Part shown: positions 17,106 to 26,084 of the stretch, piece after piece | Numbering within the stretch: position 1 is the first letter of the stretch | Layout of the letters: each line of letters starts with the position of its first letter | NCBI RefSeq assembly: GCF_013167895.1 | Contig: NZ_BLWC01000001.1 | Coordinates: 5,332,001-5,396,000, forward strand | Length of the DNA: 64,000 nt | Source of the DNA: Streptomyces fulvorobeus | Lineage (GTDB): Bacteria; Actinomycetota; Actinomycetes; Streptomycetales; Streptomycetaceae | Direction: 5' to 3' | Program-made: the position numbers and the translations under genes | Notes under the pieces: generated by a model | Told to the model about the DNA's origin: nothing | Databases searched by the model: none | What the model saw: only the letters and a program-made list of their open reading frames with translations

Positions 17106-18017
17106 GTGCGTACGAGAGAACTGCTGGCTGTACTGGTCTGCCTGCTGCTCGCCGTCCCCGCCACCGGGTGCGGCAGGGACGGCAGCCCGCCGGTCAAGGG
17201 ACCCGAGCCCGGGGCGCTGCCCCGCTACCAGGTCGCCACCGGCTTCGAGCTGCCCGGTTCACCTACCTGGCGGAGGGCGAAGAGCCGCGGCCACCTGGTC
17301 GTGGGGGCCAAGGAGGACCAGCCCTACCTGGGCGAGAAGGACCCGGCCAGCGGCATCTACTCCGGCTTCGATATCGAGATCGCCCGCATGCTGGCGGCCT
17401 CCCTGGGCTTCGACCCGGAGAAGATCCGCTTCAGGACCATCGCGTCCGCCAACCGCGAGACAGCCCTGCAGAACGGGCAGATCGACTACTACGTCGGCAC
17501 GTACACGATCAACGACATGCGCAAGAAGCTCGTCGGCTTCGCCGGGCCGTACTTCATGGCAGGTCAGGGCCTGCTGGTGCGCACCGACGAGGAAGGCATC
17601 GACGGGCCGCAGGACCTGGGCGGCAGGACCGTCTGCTCCGCCGCCGGTTCGACGCCGTACCAGCGGATCGCCGAGGACCACCCCGAGGCGAAGCTGGTCG
17701 CCTACGACACGTACTCCATCTGCGTCGACAACCTGCTGACCTTCCAGGTCGACGCGGTCACGACCGACGACGCCATCCTGCTGGGCTTCGCCGCCAAGGC
17801 GCCGCAGGAGATGAAGGTCGTCGGGAAGCCGTTCTCCGAGGAACCGTACGGCGTCGGCGTCCCGCGCGGCGACAACGCGCTGCGTCTCGCACTGGACGAC
17901 GCCCTGGAGGCCAACCAGAGGAACGGCAACTGGAAGAGGGCGTACCGAGCGACGCTGGGGCTCTCCGGAGCGCCGGCGCCGGCGCCGCCGCCCATCGACC
18001 GCTACCCGGCCAACTGA
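17106..18017 (+). CDS. gluB: Glutamate-type ABC transporter substrate-binding lipoprotein
   Basis: A 303-residue extracellular binding protein. The signal peptide ends in a lipobox (VPATGCGRD), so Cys about 22 would be lipidated and anchor the protein. The mature part matches the SBP family 3 fold: LVVGAKEDQPYLGEKD, SGIYSGFDIEIARMLAASLG, then ETALQNGQIDYYVGTYTIN. It captures the amino acid and delivers it to GluC/GluD. GTG start with a strong GGGGG ribosome-binding site. It is second in the operon. Confidence 0.92.
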   Translation: MRTRELLAVLVCLLLAVPATGCGRDGSPPVKGPEPGALPRYQVATGFELPGSPTWRRAKSRGHLVVGAKEDQPYLGEKDPASGIYSGFDIEIARMLAASLGFDPEKIRFRTIASANRETALQNGQIDYYVGTYTINDMRKKLVGFAGPYFMAGQGLLVRTDEEGIDGPQDLGGRTVCSAAGSTPYQRIAEDHPEAKLVAYDTYSICVDNLLTFQVDAVTTDDAILLGFAAKAPQEMKVVGKPFSEEPYGVGVPRGDNALRLALDDALEANQRNGNWKRAYRATLGLSGAPAPAPPPIDRYPAN

Positions 18018-18033
18018 GGGGACCGGCCATCAC

Positions 18034-18678
18034 ATGGATGTACTCACGGATAACTTCTCCCTCTACGGCGAAGGGTTTCTCGGCACCGTCCAACTCGCCC
18101 TCTGCTCCTCGGTCCTGGCCCTGGTCCTCGGTTTCCTCATGGCCTCGTTCCGGGTGGCACCCGTCGGCTCCCTCAGGGTGCTCGGCACCGTGTGGGTGAC
18201 GGTCCTGCGCAACACCCCGCTCACCCTTCTGTTCTTCGCGGTGCTGCTGGGCCTGCCGCGCTTCGGACTCGTCCTGCCGTTCCAGGTCTTCGCCGTCCTC
18301 GCGCTGGGGTGCTACACCTCCGCGTTCATCTGCGAGGTCCTGCGCTCCGGCATCAACACCGTGCCCACCGGCCAGGGCGAAGCGGCCCGCAGCCTGGGGA
18401 TGACCTTCGGGCAGACGCTCAACACGGTCGTCCTGCCGCAGGCGTTCCGCTCGGTGATCCCACCGGTCGGCTCGACGCTGATCGCCCTGGCCAAGAACTC
18501 GGCCATCGCCGGCGCCTTCAGCGTCACCGAGCTGCTCGGCACCTACAAGACCCTCAACGAACTGGGTTACAGCATCATCTGGTCCTTCGTGTGGATCGCC
18601 GTCGGCTACCTGCTCATCACCCTGTCCATCAGCGCCCTCTTCAACGTGCTGGAGAAGCGCTGGGGAGTCGCCCGATGA
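18034..18678 (+). CDS. gluC: Amino-acid ABC transporter permease
   Basis: A 214-residue inner-membrane permease of the His/Glu/Gln family (HisM type) with about five transmembrane helices. The conserved EAA loop is visible as GQGEAARSLGMTFGQTLNTV, followed by VLPQAFRSVIPP, which contacts the ATPase. N-terminal GTVQLALCSSVLALVLG is the first helix. It starts 17 bp after gluB and its stop overlaps the gluD start (ATGA), so the two permeases are translationally coupled and should form the heterodimeric channel. Confidence 0.92.
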   Translation: MDVLTDNFSLYGEGFLGTVQLALCSSVLALVLGFLMASFRVAPVGSLRVLGTVWVTVLRNTPLTLLFFAVLLGLPRFGLVLPFQVFAVLALGCYTSAFICEVLRSGINTVPTGQGEAARSLGMTFGQTLNTVVLPQAFRSVIPPVGSTLIALAKNSAIAGAFSVTELLGTYKTLNELGYSIIWSFVWIAVGYLLITLSISALFNVLEKRWGVAR

Positions 18679-19541
18679 CCTCCGCGCCCTCGGCCACCGC
18701 GCTCTACGACATCCCCGGACCGCTGACCCGCCAACGGCACCGCCTGTACGGCATCGTCTCCACCGTCCTGATCCTCGCGCTGCTCGGCTGGATCATCCAC
18801 CTCCTCTTCGACACCGACCAGTTCACCAGCGACAAATGGACGCCCTTCGCGTACGAGGGCATCCAGGAACTCCTGCTGCGCGGCCTGGGCAACACCCTCA
18901 AGGCGTTCGCGTACGCCGCTGTGCTCTCCCTCGCGCTCGGCGCGGTACTCGCGGTCGGCCGGCTCTCCGTCCACCGGCCGGTCCGCTGGATCTCCACACT
19001 GCTCGTGGAATTCTTCCGCGCGATGCCCGTCCTGGTGATGATCTTCTTCATCTTCGTGGCGCTGAAGGTGCAACCGCTGCCCGCGCTCGTCGCGGGACTG
19101 ACCCTCTACAACGGCTCGGTGCTCGCAGAGGTGTTCCGAACCGGCATCCACTCCGTGGACCGGGGGCAGCGCGAGGCGGCCTACGCGCTCGGGATGCGCA
19201 AGACGCAGGTCACCACCCATGTGCTCGCGCCCCAGGCGGTACGGGCCATGCTGCCCACCATCATCAGCCAGTTGGTGGTGGCGCTGAAGGACACCTCACT
19301 CGGATATCTGATCACCTACGAGGAGTTTCTCCACGCGGGGAAGCTGATCGCGTCGAATCTCGACTACGATCTTCCTTTCATCCCTGTGGTGATGGTGGTC
19401 TCCCCGATCTACATCGGGCTCTGCATGCTGCTCTCATGGTTCGCCACGTGGGTGGCCAGGCGGGAGCGGCGCAACGTCAAGACCAAGGCCGTCGAGGTCG
19501 CTCCGGCGGAACCCGGAACGCTGCTGCCCGGCGGGCAGTAG
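18675..19541 (+). CDS. gluD: Amino-acid ABC transporter permease
   Basis: A 288-residue permease, partner of GluC. After a cytoplasmic N-terminus (ALYDIPGPLTRQRHRLYGI) there is an extra first helix (STVLILALLGWIIHLLF). The core follows, with the EAA loop RGQREAAYALGMRKTQVTTH and LAPQAVRAMLPTI. The start was set at 18675, inside the ATGA overlap with gluC, because homology begins exactly there. It completes the GluABCD importer. Confidence 0.92.
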   Translation: MTSAPSATALYDIPGPLTRQRHRLYGIVSTVLILALLGWIIHLLFDTDQFTSDKWTPFAYEGIQELLLRGLGNTLKAFAYAAVLSLALGAVLAVGRLSVHRPVRWISTLLVEFFRAMPVLVMIFFIFVALKVQPLPALVAGLTLYNGSVLAEVFRTGIHSVDRGQREAAYALGMRKTQVTTHVLAPQAVRAMLPTIISQLVVALKDTSLGYLITYEEFLHAGKLIASNLDYDLPFIPVVMVVSPIYIGLCMLLSWFATWVARRERRNVKTKAVEVAPAEPGTLLPGGQ

Positions 19542-20036
19542 CCGAGCGGTACCCGTCCGGCAGCAGCCGGTGATCACTTCGCGTACGGCGGAACCGGACA
19601 CCATCCGGTCGGCGCCGGACGGGGAGAAGGTCAGCTGCGGGCCGGCCGGGTCGGGCTCGATAGGCCGAGCGGCCCCACGTCGCGGAGACACGCGACGAGG
19701 GCCGCTCTCCCGCCCGATGCCAAGTGCCGTGCGGCGGACGGCAGTTCGACGGCCCCCGCCGAGTCCTTCCGTGCAGGCGCCTGCACGGAAGCGCTGTGCC
19801 GCCGGGCACCCGAGGCGGGAAGCCCGCGCCGACCGCCCGACGTGATCGTCACGGTCCGATCGCACGCGCCGCCCGGCACGCATCCGCCGCTCACACCGTC
19901 CGGTCGGGCCGCGCCGCCGGCCGCACCGGGCACCGCTCCCCAAGTCGGCGTGTTACGGCGGAACTTGCGGGCACCCGTAGGGGGAGCCCGTCCACCTCGG
20001 ACCGGGCTGCGGGACGATCACTCGGAGGAGAGGCAG
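19542..20036. other. Intergenic region with a 24-bp perfect palindrome
   Basis: No gene was recognised over nearly 500 bp. The standout is a perfect 24-bp palindrome, TTCCGTGCAGGC followed by GCCTGCACGGAA, at 19767-19790. It has no loop, so it looks more like a protein-binding site than a terminator. The rest is GC-rich with only short, motif-free open frames on both strands. Confidence 0.6.
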
Positions 20037-20285
20037 ATGACGACACAGTATGGCGACCGGGCGACCGGGCAGCAGCGTACGGCGAGCGGCAACGTGCTGA
20101 GCATCATCGCGATGGTGCTCGGCGTGATCTCACTGATCTTCGTGCCGATCGTCTTCGGTGTGATCGCCCTGATACTGGCGATCATCGCGAAGACCGTCCG
20201 GCACGAGCGACTCGCCGTGCCCGCTCTCGTGGTCAGCGCCGTCGGCCTGATCGGCGGCATGGTCCTCGGCGCCCTGCTGACCTAG
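20037..20285 (+). CDS. Small two-helix membrane protein (DUF4190-like)
   Basis: An 82-residue protein with a soluble N-terminus (TTQYGDRATGQQRTASGN) and two strongly hydrophobic helices (IIAMVLGVISLIFVPIVFGV and VPALVVSAVGLIGGMVLGAL). This is the layout of DUF4190-type small membrane proteins in actinobacteria; the function is unknown. The ATG at 20037 is preceded by an excellent GGAGGAGAGG. It appears monocistronic. Confidence 0.7.
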   Translation: MTTQYGDRATGQQRTASGNVLSIIAMVLGVISLIFVPIVFGVIALILAIIAKTVRHERLAVPALVVSAVGLIGGMVLGALLT

Positions 20286-20539
20286 GCCACACGGGATCGG
20301 GCGCGGCCGGCCGGTGTGCCGGGGCGGATCGGGGGCAGGAGCCGTGACGATCACCCCTGCGAGCAGGGGTGAAAGGGCGCGCCTGAAACCTGGGGAGGTC
20401 GAGGGCGCGCCCTCCCTCTTGCCTGCCGGCACCGCGTACGTCGTGGGCCGGTCGTCCGGGTGCGGGTTTCCGAGGCGGTCCTGACGATCGGGGCGGGCCG
20501 GAGTTAACCTGCGCGGACAGTCCTTCACTGGAGGTGCGC

Positions 20540-22338
20540 ATGCGTCGTTCCGTCGGGCGGAATGTCTCGGTCCTAGGTGTTCTCGCCGTCATCGCCTCGG
20601 TGGGGCGGCAGCTCCCGCCGGGTCCGCCACGCCGGCCGGCCCACCTCCCAAGTCGCCGGTGGCGGTGGGGTACGGCGGCGCGGTGGCGAGTGTCGACGCC
20701 GATGCCTCGGCGGCCGGTATCGAAGTGCTCCGTGACGGCGGCAACGCGGTCGACGCGGCCGTGGCGACCGCGGCGGCGCTCGGTGTCACCGAACCGTACT
20801 CGGCGGGCATCGGAGGCGGCGGCTACTTCGTCCACTACGACGCCGCCACGCGTACGGTGCGGACGGTCGACGGCCGGGAGACCGCACCGCGCAGCGCGGA
20901 CTCCTCGCTCTTCCTGGAGGACGGGAAGCCGATCGCCTTCGCTGAGGCCATGACCAGCGGGCTCGGCGTCGGCACGCCCGGCACCCCGGCCACCTGGGAG
21001 AGCGTGCTGGACGCCTGGGGCAGCAAGCCCCTGCGCCGACTGCTGGAACCGGCTGAGCGGCTCGCCCGTGAGGGCTTCGTCGTGGACGGTACGTTCCGTT
21101 CGCAGACGGAGTCGAACCAGGCCAGGTTCGCCGACTTCCCCGCCTCAGCCGAGCTGTTCCTGCCGGGCGGGCAGCCCCCGGTGACCGGCTCCGTCTTCAG
21201 GAACCCCGACCTCGCGCGCACGTACGACAAGCTGGGCCGCGAGGGCGTCGGAGCGCTGTACCGGGGCGAGCTGGCCCGGGACATCGTACGGACGGTCCGC
21301 AATCCGCCGGTCGACCCCGACGCGACCCGTGTGGTGCGCGCGGGCGATCTGACGGTCAAGGACCTGAAGCGTTACCGCACCCTGCGCCAGGACCCGACGC
21401 GGGTCGGCTACCGGGGTCTCGACGTGTACGGCATGGCGCCTTCCTCCTCCGGTGGTACGAGCGTCGGGGAGGCGCTCAACATCCTGGAGACCACGGACCT
21501 CTCCAAGGCGAGCCCGGAGCGGTATCTGCACCGGCTCATCGAGTCGAGCCGGATCGCGTTCGCGGACCGGGGGCGCTGGGTCGGTGACCCCGCGTTCGAG
21601 GACGTACCGGTACGGGAACTGCTCAGCCAGCGGTTCGCCGACGCCCGGGAGTGCCTGATCGACGACGACAAGGCGCTGACCAGCCCGCTGGCGCCGGGTG
21701 ACCCGCGCGAACCGGCCGCCTGCGCGAGCACGGGTGAGGCCGCCCCCACGACGTACGAGGGGGAGAACACCACGCATCTGACCGTGGCCGACAAGTGGGG
21801 CAACGTGGTGGCCTACACGCTGACCATCGAGTCGACGGGCGGCAGCGGCATCACGGTGCCGGGGCGCGGCTTCCTGCTCAACAACGAGCTGACCGACTTC
21901 TCCTTCGCCCCGGCCGACCCGGCCGTGCACGACCCCAATCTGCCGGGTCCCGGCAAGCGGCCCCGGTCGTCGATGGCGCCGACCATCGTGCTGGAGGACG
22001 GCAGGCCGCTCCTGGCACTGGGTTCGCCGGGCGGCGCGACCATCATCACCACCGTGCTCCAGACCCTGACCGGCCATCTGGACCGCGGGCTCCCGCTGGT
22101 CGAGGCCATCGCGGCGCCGCGTGCCAGCCAGCGCAACCAGGCGACGACGGAGATCGAGCCGGGGCTGTGGGACAGCCCGGTCCGCGCCCGTCTCGAATCG
22201 CTCGGCCACGCCTTCCGGCTGAACCCGGAGATCGGGGCGGCTACCGGCGTGCGGCGGCTGCCTGACGGGCGGTGGGTCGCTGCGGCGGAGAAGGTACGCA
22301 GGGGCGGCGGCTCGGCGATGGTGGTGCGGCCGGGCTGA
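20540..22338 (+). CDS. ggt: Gamma-glutamyltransferase, frameshifted in the signal-peptide region
   Basis: Cleaves or transfers the gamma-glutamyl group of glutathione-like compounds outside the cell. The body (from about 20635) is intact: GGNAVDAAVATAAALGVTEP, then YSAGIGGGG, FAEAMTSGLGVGTPG, the catalytic-Thr region GENTTHLTVADKWGNVV and a C-terminal MAPTIVLEDG-GSPGGATI. The ATG at 20540 with GGAGG starts a signal peptide (MRRSVGRNVSVLGVLAVIAS) in a different frame from the body. Restoring one G in the GGGG run at 20602-20605 joins them cleanly through SVGAAAPAGSATPAG. This fits the other single-base losses in the window and is probably an assembly error. The strong hairpin at 22362-22404 ends the gene. 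Confidence 0.88.
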
Positions 22339-22361
22339 ACGCCACGACCGGACAGTTGTGG

Positions 22362-22404
22362 CCGCGGGGCCGGCAGGACGCGCCGCGCCCTGCCGGCCCC
22401 GCGG
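22362..22404. terminator. Bidirectional 16-bp hairpin between ggt and map
   Basis: CCGCGGGGCCGGCAGG and its exact complement flank an 11-nt loop. The hairpin lies 24 bp after the ggt stop and downstream of the convergent map gene, so it can serve both. Confidence 0.85.
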
Positions 22405-22596
22405 TGTCGATGCTGTCATCCACCGGAACCAGGTCGGTACGCCGTGGCGGGCGACACCCATCCCACCGGCGTCAACGGTGCGGAATCGTACGCGTTGGCC
22501 GAGGCCCCCGGCACCGACCCCGCTCCGACGCGCGGCGAAGTCGCGCCGCTCGCCAGGGAGTTCGTGAGCGACGGCTGACTCGGCGGGGAGGAGACT

Positions 22597-23364
22597 TCAG
22601 AGCGCGGTGAGGATACGGGGCCCCTCGTCGGTGATCGCGACCGTGTGCTCGGCGTGGGCAGCCCGGCTGCCGTCACTCGTACGGAGGGTCCAGCCGTCCC
22701 GGTCCGCGTAGAAGTCGTCGACTCCGCCGCCGGTCAGCATCGGTTCGATCGCCAGCACCATTCCGTGCCGCAGCGGCATTCCGCGGCCTGGGCGCCCCTC
22801 GTTCGGGACGCCCGGGTCCTCGTGCATCGACCGGCCGATGCCGTGGCCGCCGAAGCCCTCGGGGATGCCGTACCCCGCTCCCCGGCACACCGTGCCGATC
22901 GCGTGTGCGATGTCCCCGATCCGGTTGCCGACGACCGCCGCCGCGATGCCCGCGTCGAGTGCGGCGAACGCCGTGTCCACCAGCCGGGTGTCCTCGGGGC
23001 GGGCCTGGCCGACGACGAAGCTGATGGCGGAGTCGCCCGCCCAGCCGTTCAGCGTCGCGCCCGCGTCGATGCTCACCAGATCGCCGTCCCGGAGCCGCTC
23101 GGTCGTCGGGATTCCGTGCACGATCGCGTCGTTCACCGATACGCAGATCACCGCGGGGAAGGGCGTGGGCGCGAAGTGCGGCTGGTAGTCGAGGAACGGT
23201 GATCCGGCCCCCGCCTCCCGCAGGACCTCGCGGGCCACCTCGTCGAGGTCGCGCGGCGAGACGCCGACGGCCGCGGCTTCCCGTGCGGAGGTGAGCAGCC
23301 GCGCGACGACCCGGCCGGTCTCGCGCATCGCGGCGATCGATGTGTCTGTCTTGAGTTGCACCAT
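22597..23364 (-). CDS. map: Type I methionine aminopeptidase
   Basis: A 255-residue MetAP. It removes the initiator Met from nascent proteins. The family pattern is clear: VQLKTDTSIAAMRETGRVVA at the start, SVNDAIVHGIPTTERLRDGD, SIDAGATLNGWAGDSA with the metal-binding Asp residues, GFGGHGIGRSMHEDPGVPN with the metal-binding His, VLAIEPMLTGG and AAHAEHTVAIT with the Glu ligands. Streptomyces carry more than one Map. This copy is divergent from an HTH gene with a shared short intergenic dyad, which suggests it is the accessory, regulated copy. It ends convergent with ggt. Confidence 0.93.
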   Translation of the reverse strand: MVQLKTDTSIAAMRETGRVVARLLTSAREAAAVGVSPRDLDEVAREVLREAGAGSPFLDYQPHFAPTPFPAVICVSVNDAIVHGIPTTERLRDGDLVSIDAGATLNGWAGDSAISFVVGQARPEDTRLVDTAFAALDAGIAAAVVGNRIGDIAHAIGTVCRGAGYGIPEGFGGHGIGRSMHEDPGVPNEGRPGRGMPLRHGMVLAIEPMLTGGGVDDFYADRDGWTLRTSDGSRAAHAEHTVAITDEGPRILTAL

Positions 23365-23374
23365 GCCAATTACT

Positions 23375-23393
23375 ATACCGGTTGTGGCGGTAT
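23375..23393. promoter_or_regulatory. Dyad in the divergent map / HTH promoter region
   Basis: ATACCG-(7 bp)-CGGTAT lies in the 41-bp gap between two divergent starts, in the most A/T-rich part. It is a natural candidate operator for the HTH protein encoded beside it. Confidence 0.5.
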
Positions 23394-23405
23394 TAGAATG
23401 ACGGC

Positions 23406-23726
23406 ATGGTACGAACCCCGCTCACCCCGGAAGAACGCGCTCGCGGCCAACGGCTCGGCCGGCTGCTGCGTGAGGCGCGCCAGGACCGCAGCATGAACGC
23501 GGTCGCCGCGAGCGCCGGAATCTCCGCCGAGACCCTCCGCAAGATCGAGACGGGACGGGCCCCCACGCCCGCCTTCTTCACGGTCGCCGCCCTCGCGGGC
23601 GCGCTCGGCCTCTCGATGGACGATCTGCTCGCCGCCTGCGCGTACGAGCCCGGCAGCGGCCCGCCCGCGCGGCTCGGACCACGGGACGGGGAAGAGTCAC
23701 CCGTACCACTCCCGCTCACCGCCTGA
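23406..23726 (+). CDS. XRE-family helix-turn-helix regulator
   Basis: A 106-residue DNA-binding protein. The HTH occupies about residues 15-75: GRLLREARQDRSMNAVAASA, then GISAETLRKIETGRAPTPAF and LAGALGLSMDDLLAA. It has no additional effector domain. Divergent from map with an operator-like dyad in between, it probably represses itself and the second methionine aminopeptidase. What signal relieves it is unknown. The ATG is well placed; the upstream gap is only 41 bp. Confidence 0.82.
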   Translation: MVRTPLTPEERARGQRLGRLLREARQDRSMNAVAASAGISAETLRKIETGRAPTPAFFTVAALAGALGLSMDDLLAACAYEPGSGPPARLGPRDGEESPVPLPLTA

Positions 23727-23807
23727 CCGCTCCCCGCCCGGCGCGCCAGGGCGTCCCCGCCCGCACCGCCGACAGCGGTGGCGGCGGGGGCGCGTAGGGT
23801 CGCGCCC

Positions 23808-24188
23808 GTGACTCTTCAGGACTTCGCGCGCAGTGAGTACGTCAGCCTGACCACGTACCGGAAGGACGGCACACCCGTCGCCACGCCCGTATGGGCCGCG
23901 GCCGACGGTGACGTGCTGTACGTCTGGACCCGCTCCGACTCGTGGAAGGTCAAGCGGCTGCGCAACGACAGCCGCGTCACCGTCACGGTGTGCGACCTGC
24001 GGGGCCGCATCGCCGAGGGCGCTCCGACCGCCGAGGGGACCGGGAGGCTGCTGGACGAGGCCGGCACCCGCGGGGTCCGCAAGGTCATCGGCCGGAAGTA
24101 CACCTGGAAGTACTGGCTGCTCGACTGGCCCGCGACGGTCGCACGGCTCGGCAAGCGCCCTCACACGGGCATCGCGATCACGTTCTGA
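23808..24188 (+). CDS. PPOX-class F420-dependent oxidoreductase
   Basis: A 126-residue split-barrel flavin/deazaflavin protein. VTLQDFARSEYVSLTTYRKD at the start, GTPVATPVWAAADGDVLYVW, then a VTVTVCDLRGR strand and a GRKYTWKYWLLDWPATVAR tail match the TIGR03666/PPOX F420-dependent subfamily of actinobacteria. It probably uses reduced F420 for an unknown reduction in the cytoplasm. The GTG at 23808 was preferred over the GTG at 23778 because family members start there. It follows the HTH gene by 81 bp; co-transcription is possible but unproven. Confidence 0.8.
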   Translation: MTLQDFARSEYVSLTTYRKDGTPVATPVWAAADGDVLYVWTRSDSWKVKRLRNDSRVTVTVCDLRGRIAEGAPTAEGTGRLLDEAGTRGVRKVIGRKYTWKYWLLDWPATVARLGKRPHTGIAITF

Positions 24189-24324
24189 GCCGGCCCGGCG
24201 CCCGGCGGCCCGGGCGCCGAGCTCCGCAGCTCGCCGGAAAAACCCGCGTAGCCGTCCCGTAACACGCCTGCGGTCCAATACCCGCGGACTGGAAGGTTCC
24301 AGTCGACGGCCGGCGAGGACGACG

Positions 24325-25686
24325 ATGACGGTGCATCAAGTTGCGGTGGAAGTAGTCACGTTCGCGCACTACCTGCGGGAGCTGACGGCCCTGCTCGACC
24401 CCGGACGGGGCTGGTACGGCGTCTTCTCCCGGCGCGATCCGGAGGGCGTGCGCGCCTGCTTCGAAGGGGCCGAGGTGCCGCCCTGGGACGTGGTGGAGTC
24501 GCTGCTCCAGGACCTGGCCGTGGCGCGCGGCACGGCGTTCGCGGAGCACGAGTCGGTGCGGGCCGCCGCGCTGTACTCGGCGTCGGCCACCGCCCACGAC
24601 CGGAGGCCGGGTGGCCGCAGGGCCCTCGCCCAGCGGCTGGAACTGATGCTCAGGGAGCAGGCCCAGGCCGAACAGCGCCTGCGTACGGCCTTGTCGGACG
24701 CGGGGCCCACCCCGGAGGCGCGTGCGCAGGCGCTCGCCTGGGCGCGCGACGACCAGGAGCGGGCAGCGGCCCGTTGTACGGAACTGCGCTCACGGCTCTC
24801 GGCGGCCTCAGCGCCCGAGGGCTGGTCCCGCCGGGCGGAGCGGGACGGCGAGGCGCCGGGGCGGACCGCCGAAGCCGGCGCGGAGCACCGGGCGCCGCCC
24901 GCCCCGCGGCCGGCACCCGCCCCCGCCGCACAGCGGAGGAAGCCGCGCGGTGCCCGGTTCGCCGGCCTCGACACCGACGACGGGTCCGAGCCCGCCGCCC
25001 CCTCGGCGGCGCCCGTGCTCCCCGTACCGCCGAGCACCGCGACGGGCCCGCGTGGCGCGCGCTTCCGGGGCGCCGCTGCCCGGAACCCCGGCCCGGCCGT
25101 CGCACCGCCGCCCGCAGCCGTGCCGACCCCCGCCGTCCGGCGAGCGGCCGACGAGGCCGTCCAGCGGCTCGTCGGGCTGCGCGCGGAGGGCCGCAGCGGC
25201 GAGGCTCACGTCGTCCTCTGCGAGGCGGCGGCCTGGTCCGCCGACCACCTGCCTGTGCTCGCGCTCGCCCTGCACGGGTCGGGACTCTCCGCCGACTGGG
25301 CCACCCTGCTGTGGGAGGTGTCCACGCTGCCGCCCGCCGGACTGGCGGCGGCGGCGGGCGCCCTGGCAGCCGCCGGGCGGGCCGAGGACTGCGCCCACCT
25401 GCTGCGGCAGTGCGCGGCCCGCCCGGCGGGCGAGGTCGCGGACGCCGTGGCCGCCCTGGACCGGGCGGGCCTGGCCCCTCAGTCGCGGACCCTGCTGGAC
25501 GCCTTCGTCCGCGTACGGACCCCGCAGGACGTGGCGAGGATCGCCGAACACGATCCGCACCGCCTCGTCCCCCACCTGCTGGCCGCCGCCCGCGAGGTGT
25601 CGGCGGCACGGGAGTGGGACCTCGTCCACGCCCTGCGGGTGGCCGGCATCGCCGGGGAGTGGAGCGGGGGCCGCCGTACACCGTGA
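24325..25686 (+). CDS. Conserved Streptomyces protein with Pro/Ala-rich linker
   Basis: A 453-residue protein of two parts. The N-terminal 160 residues are helical with a coiled coil (RRALAQRLELMLREQAQAEQ). A Pro/Ala-rich linker follows (residues about 175-275) with two copies of a PRGARF motif (KPRGARFAGL and GPRGARFRGA). A C-terminal helical repeat region (DEAVQRLVGLRAEGRSGEAH, then an LLRQCAARPAGEVADAVAAL segment) resembles TPR/PPR-type stacks. I recognise it as a conserved Streptomyces hypothetical but not as a functional family. The ATG at 24325 is the first sensible start after a short gap. There is no signal peptide. Confidence 0.6.
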   Translation: MTVHQVAVEVVTFAHYLRELTALLDPGRGWYGVFSRRDPEGVRACFEGAEVPPWDVVESLLQDLAVARGTAFAEHESVRAAALYSASATAHDRRPGGRRALAQRLELMLREQAQAEQRLRTALSDAGPTPEARAQALAWARDDQERAAARCTELRSRLSAASAPEGWSRRAERDGEAPGRTAEAGAEHRAPPAPRPAPAPAAQRRKPRGARFAGLDTDDGSEPAAPSAAPVLPVPPSTATGPRGARFRGAAARNPGPAVAPPPAAVPTPAVRRAADEAVQRLVGLRAEGRSGEAHVVLCEAAAWSADHLPVLALALHGSGLSADWATLLWEVSTLPPAGLAAAAGALAAAGRAEDCAHLLRQCAARPAGEVADAVAALDRAGLAPQSRTLLDAFVRVRTPQDVARIAEHDPHRLVPHLLAAAREVSAAREWDLVHALRVAGIAGEWSGGRRTP

Positions 25687-26084
25687 GCCGGCGAACGCCG
25701 TCCAGCCGCGCAGTTCGGCCATAGTGCGCGCCTGGGTGCACGCCAGGGCGATCAGTCGGAGACGCCGGCCGTGTCGACGACGTCGCCGCCGGCCCCCGCG
25801 TACGCGAGTTCCCTCACGCGCGGGCCGGTCCCGCCGGACAGTGCGTACCGCACGGGGGTTCCCTTCGGTCGTCGGAGTACCGGAGGCTACGAGGTGGAGT
25901 GCGCTCGAAGGCAGGTGAGGGGGGACTGTGGACCGCTCGGGTACGAAACATGATCGACTCCGCCGGTTCGCGGTGATGGTCTTGCCCCGCTTTGGGGCGG
26001 GGCCTACGTTCTCCCGTACGCACTGTGTCTACGGGCGTAGAAACCACGTAGAGGCTCTCTGACGCCGCGTCGAAGGAGCAGCTC
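25687..26084. other. Promoter region of the pyrimidine-catabolism genes
   Basis: There is no convincing gene. A GCCCCGC/GCGGGGC hairpin (25984-26003) could end upstream transcription. Copies of the pentamer CTACG or its complement follow at 26004, 26029, 26036 and 26047. The middle two form CTACG-GG-CGTAG, which could be a regulator site for the downstream operon. Confidence 0.4.

Noticed and set aside
22443..22580. A 45-codon plus-strand frame between ggt and map
   Set aside because: GTG start without a ribosome-binding site, no recognisable motif, and it lies after a strong terminator.
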